From Gemmatimonadota bacterium (GTDB taxonomy: Bacteria > Latescibacterota > UBA2968 > UBA8231), in assembly GCA_018673255.1 (NCBI GenBank), contig JABHDC010000199.1:1-16684 (forward strand): a DNA stretch of 16,684 bases, in the 5' to 3' direction. The notes under the pieces are model-generated. The model had not been told where the DNA came from and did no database searches. It worked only from the letters and a program-made list of their open reading frames with translations. A program made the position numbers and the translations under genes. Below, in pieces: positions 14,474-16,684 of this stretch; position 1 is the first letter of the stretch, and the number at the start of each line of letters is the position of its first letter.

Positions 14474-16684
14474 ATGATGACGGATGTGACGCAGGCCCGG
14501 AGAATCGCCGTACTCGAAGTGTTGCGTGGCGAGCTGACGGAAGATGAGGCCTGTGCCCGCGAGGCATGCGATCGCCAGACCTATCGTTCGTGGGAGCGAT
14601 CACTGCTGACTGGCAAGCTGAGGGCCGACGATGGTGAACTGACCAGTGCGGCCCTGCGGCAGGGCGGGCGGATCATCCGGGATCGCTGGGGTGTGGCGCA
14701 CTGCACGGGTGAGAGCATCGGTGATCTGTGTTTTGCCGCGGGTGTGGCACAGGCACAGGACCGACTCTGGCAACTCGACTACCGTCGGCGCCTGGCAAGT
14801 GGACAGCTGGCGGCCATCCTGGGCGAGAAGCATCTGGCCACGGATCGCGAGCACCGGACCATCGGATTCCGCCGTATCGTGGAGCAGAGCGAGCTTCCTG
14901 TACTGGAAGCTGAAGCGGCAGAGGCACTCGCAGGATATGCAGCCGGCGTCAATGCCTGGATGGACGTGGTGCGTCACAACCTGCCCATAGAATTCGACGT
15001 CCTGGAATACGAACCCGAGCCGTGGACGGTGACCGACAGCCTCGCCATCCTCCGCTACTTCTGGTGGACCCTTACTGGCCGGTTGTCACAACTGGTTGCT
15101 GCCGAGAGACTGCTGCGTGGCGCTTCGCCCCAGCTCTTCGAATGGTTCATGACACCGGAGACGATCTCCACGATCGTGCCCGGCCACGGGGACACTGCCG
15201 CCGGCTGGGCCGAAGGGTTGCAGGCCAGTGGATCGGCCGCCGCCGATGATCCGTCCAGTATCCCGGGGTCGAACAACTGGGTGGCGGGACGCCAGCTCCT
15301 GCAGTCGGGTGGCCCCGTTCTGGCCGCCGATCCACACTGGCCCCTGTCCTTCCCGGATATGTGGTACGAGCAGCATCTGTGCGGTGCGGGCCTGGATGTG
15401 ATCGGCCCGGCCTACCCGGGCGCGCCACCGGTCATCTTTGGTCGCACCCGCGGGATGGCCTGGGGGCGAACCAACAATGTCTCCTCCACGCGTGACCTCT
15501 ACCATCACCAGGTCGATCCGGCCGATCCGGATCTGTACCAGACGTCGTCGGGGAGCGCTCGATTCACGACGGTGAGCGAATCGATCGATGTGGCCGGAGC
15601 TGCCTCAGTCGATCACGTATTCCGGATGACGGCGCATGGGCAGCCGATCGTCAATGATCTGATACCACCGGTCAGTGTCGATTCGGACGGCCCGATCAGC
15701 TTGCGCTGGGTTGGCCAGGAGCAGATTGGCGATGTGCAGGTGCTGCTCGATCTGGGGCGAGCCCAGTCCGTCGATGCGGCGGTGGACGTATTTGGTCAGT
15801 GGCGGATGTCTGTATGGAACAGCGTCGTGGCCGATGCCGAGGGGCATGTGGCCTACCAGATGTGCGGTAGCGTGCCGAAGCGGGAGATCCCGACGCGGGG
15901 CACCCGACCGGCCGAGGAGCTGGCGCATCAGTGGGACGGATACTGGAATACACCCGTCCTGCCCGGTGAGTGTGATCCAGAGCGAGGGTGGGTGGCATCG
16001 GCCAACAATCCGGCGATCCTGCCGGGCACTGAGCCGCCGCTGTATGGCACCTATGCCGATGGGTACCGCTACGACCGTATCGCCCGTTACCTCGATGGGG
16101 CCACACTGACGGCCGAAGAGGTCGGTGCGCTGCAGGCGGACAATCTTTCGGTGCGCGCGCAGGATCTGAGCGGGGCTGTGGCCCGCCAACTCGATGCTGT
16201 GGCGTCTCAGCTTGCCGAGGGGTCTCAAGATGCCGGCATCACAGGAGAGATGGCCTGCGGCCTGCGGGCCTGGAATCATTGCTTCGATGCCGATCAGGTG
16301 GGTGCCAGTATCTGGTCGGTGCTGTGGCCCCGATTGGTAGAGGCCGTCGGGTACCACGTCCTGCCGGGTTTTGTGGCCGAGCTCAATGCGGGCAATGCCG
16401 GACGGCTGACGCGCCACTTACTGCTGAATCCCGATGGTGCCCCGCGGATCGAGGCGCAGAGAGGGATCGGCGCGGAATCCGAACTAGGCACCGGCCCCCG
16501 CAGGCCATCAGACGCCGACGCCGACACAGCCCTCAATCTGGTCGCCCTCACCGCAGCGGCGGCGGCAGAGGCTGCCGCGTATCTGCGACAGGTGCTGGGT
16601 GATGATGTGAGCAGGTGGAGGTGGGATCGACTGCAGTCGATGCGAATGCACCATCCCCTTTCCAGGAATGATGCGGCTCGCCGG
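14474..16684 (+). CDS. Penicillin-acylase-family Ntn hydrolase, open at the right edge
   Basis: The frame runs 737 codons with no stop to the window end. Residues about 67-74 (IIRDRWGV), the AQDRLWQLDYRRR segment with Asp96-Arg97, and the YAAGVNAWMD helix match the alpha subunit of penicillin amidases. GSNNWVAG places the N-terminal nucleophile at Ser266, where autocatalytic cleavage would free the beta subunit. LAADPHW follows, and ASANNPAILPG supplies the conserved Asn near 511, about beta-246. Such enzymes hydrolyse amide bonds of N-acyl compounds such as beta-lactams or acyl-homoserine lactones. Family members are usually exported. Here there is no signal peptide but a helical, HTH-like extension of about 50 residues (RRIAVLEVLRGELTEDEACA). 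The start is ATG 14474 or 14477; GGAGA lies 9 nt before the first. Confidence 0.92.
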   Translation, partial: MMTDVTQARRIAVLEVLRGELTEDEACAREACDRQTYRSWERSLLTGKLRADDGELTSAALRQGGRIIRDRWGVAHCTGESIGDLCFAAGVAQAQDRLWQLDYRRRLASGQLAAILGEKHLATDREHRTIGFRRIVEQSELPVLEAEAAEALAGYAAGVNAWMDVVRHNLPIEFDVLEYEPEPWTVTDSLAILRYFWWTLTGRLSQLVAAERLLRGASPQLFEWFMTPETISTIVPGHGDTAAGWAEGLQASGSAAADDPSSIPGSNNWVAGRQLLQSGGPVLAADPHWPLSFPDMWYEQHLCGAGLDVIGPAYPGAPPVIFGRTRGMAWGRTNNVSSTRDLYHHQVDPADPDLYQTSSGSARFTTVSESIDVAGAASVDHVFRMTAHGQPIVNDLIPPVSVDSDGPISLRWVGQEQIGDVQVLLDLGRAQSVDAAVDVFGQWRMSVWNSVVADAEGHVAYQMCGSVPKREIPTRGTRPAEELAHQWDGYWNTPVLPGECDPERGWVASANNPAILPGTEPPLYGTYADGYRYDRIARYLDGATLTAEEVGALQADNLSVRAQDLSGAVARQLDAVASQLAEGSQDAGITGEMACGLRAWNHCFDADQVGASIWSVLWPRLVEAVGYHVLPGFVAELNAGNAGRLTRHLLLNPDGAPRIEAQRGIGAESELGTGPRRPSDADADTALNLVALTAAAAAEAAAYLRQVLGDDVSRWRWDRLQSMRMHHPLSRNDAARR

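Noticed and set aside
15605..16417. A 270-codon minus-strand frame
   Set aside because: It lies antisense to the penicillin-acylase gene, whose catalytic Asn segment and continuous frame cover the whole stretch.
1..16684. CRISPR arrays, insertion sequences, tRNA or rRNA genes
   Set aside because: No regularly spaced repeats with unique spacers, no transposase gene with terminal repeats, and no tRNA- or rRNA-like sequence was found on reading. The HTH-like part of the acylase is fused to an enzyme and is not a transposase.

Overview
The window is a GC-rich, gene-dense stretch of bacterial chromosome with short intergenic gaps and genes on both strands. The coding content points to a Gram-negative, heterotrophic, probably marine or sediment bacterium: a formylglycine-type sulfatase, an SGNH hydrolase with a GxDLY-type N-terminal domain, two TIM-barrel glycosyl-hydrolase-like proteins, a D-aminoacylase and a penicillin-acylase-family protein. 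That mix is common in Planctomycetota, Latescibacterota, Poribacteria and similar lineages. This placement is inferred from gene content only. No mobile element, CRISPR array, tRNA or rRNA was recognised.

Layout. Positions 1-78 hold the N-terminal end of an unknown minus-strand gene. Positions 202-1536 (minus) encode a PIN-PhoH ATPase. Next come a secreted YbjN-like protein (1908-2348, plus) with a good sigma70-type promoter and a strong intrinsic terminator, a TIM-barrel glycosyl-hydrolase-like gene (2480-3955, minus) carrying an in-frame cluster of three palindromes, and a SlyD-type FKBP isomerase (4035-4472, plus). An EamA/DMT exporter (4465-5415, minus) follows, then ribosomal protein bL33 (5559-5720, plus) with its terminator, and an SGNH hydrolase (5857-6957, minus).

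Positions 7189-10404 (plus) form an apparent four-gene operon: ECF sigma factor, zinc-finger transmembrane anti-sigma factor, exported DUF4097-type beta-repeat protein, and a GHL10-type glycosyl-hydrolase-like protein. It ends in a hairpin shared with the convergent neighbour. Positions 14241-10443 (minus) form a second tight operon: sulfatase, bicupin (ATGA overlap), D-aminoacylase (11 bp gap). Divergent from it, from 14474 to the right edge, runs a penicillin-acylase-family Ntn hydrolase that is open at the window end.

How the parts may work together. The sigma/anti-sigma pair probably senses an envelope signal and controls its own operon, including the DUF4097 protein. The sulfatase/bicupin/D-aminoacylase operon and the divergent acylase look like a small catabolic locus for sulfated and N-acylated compounds. 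The substrate cannot be read from sequence. The most unusual features are the triple-palindrome insert in the 2480-3955 gene, the apparent HTH-like N-terminal extension that stands where the acylase family usually has a signal peptide, and the substituted metal-ligand positions in the D-aminoacylase.
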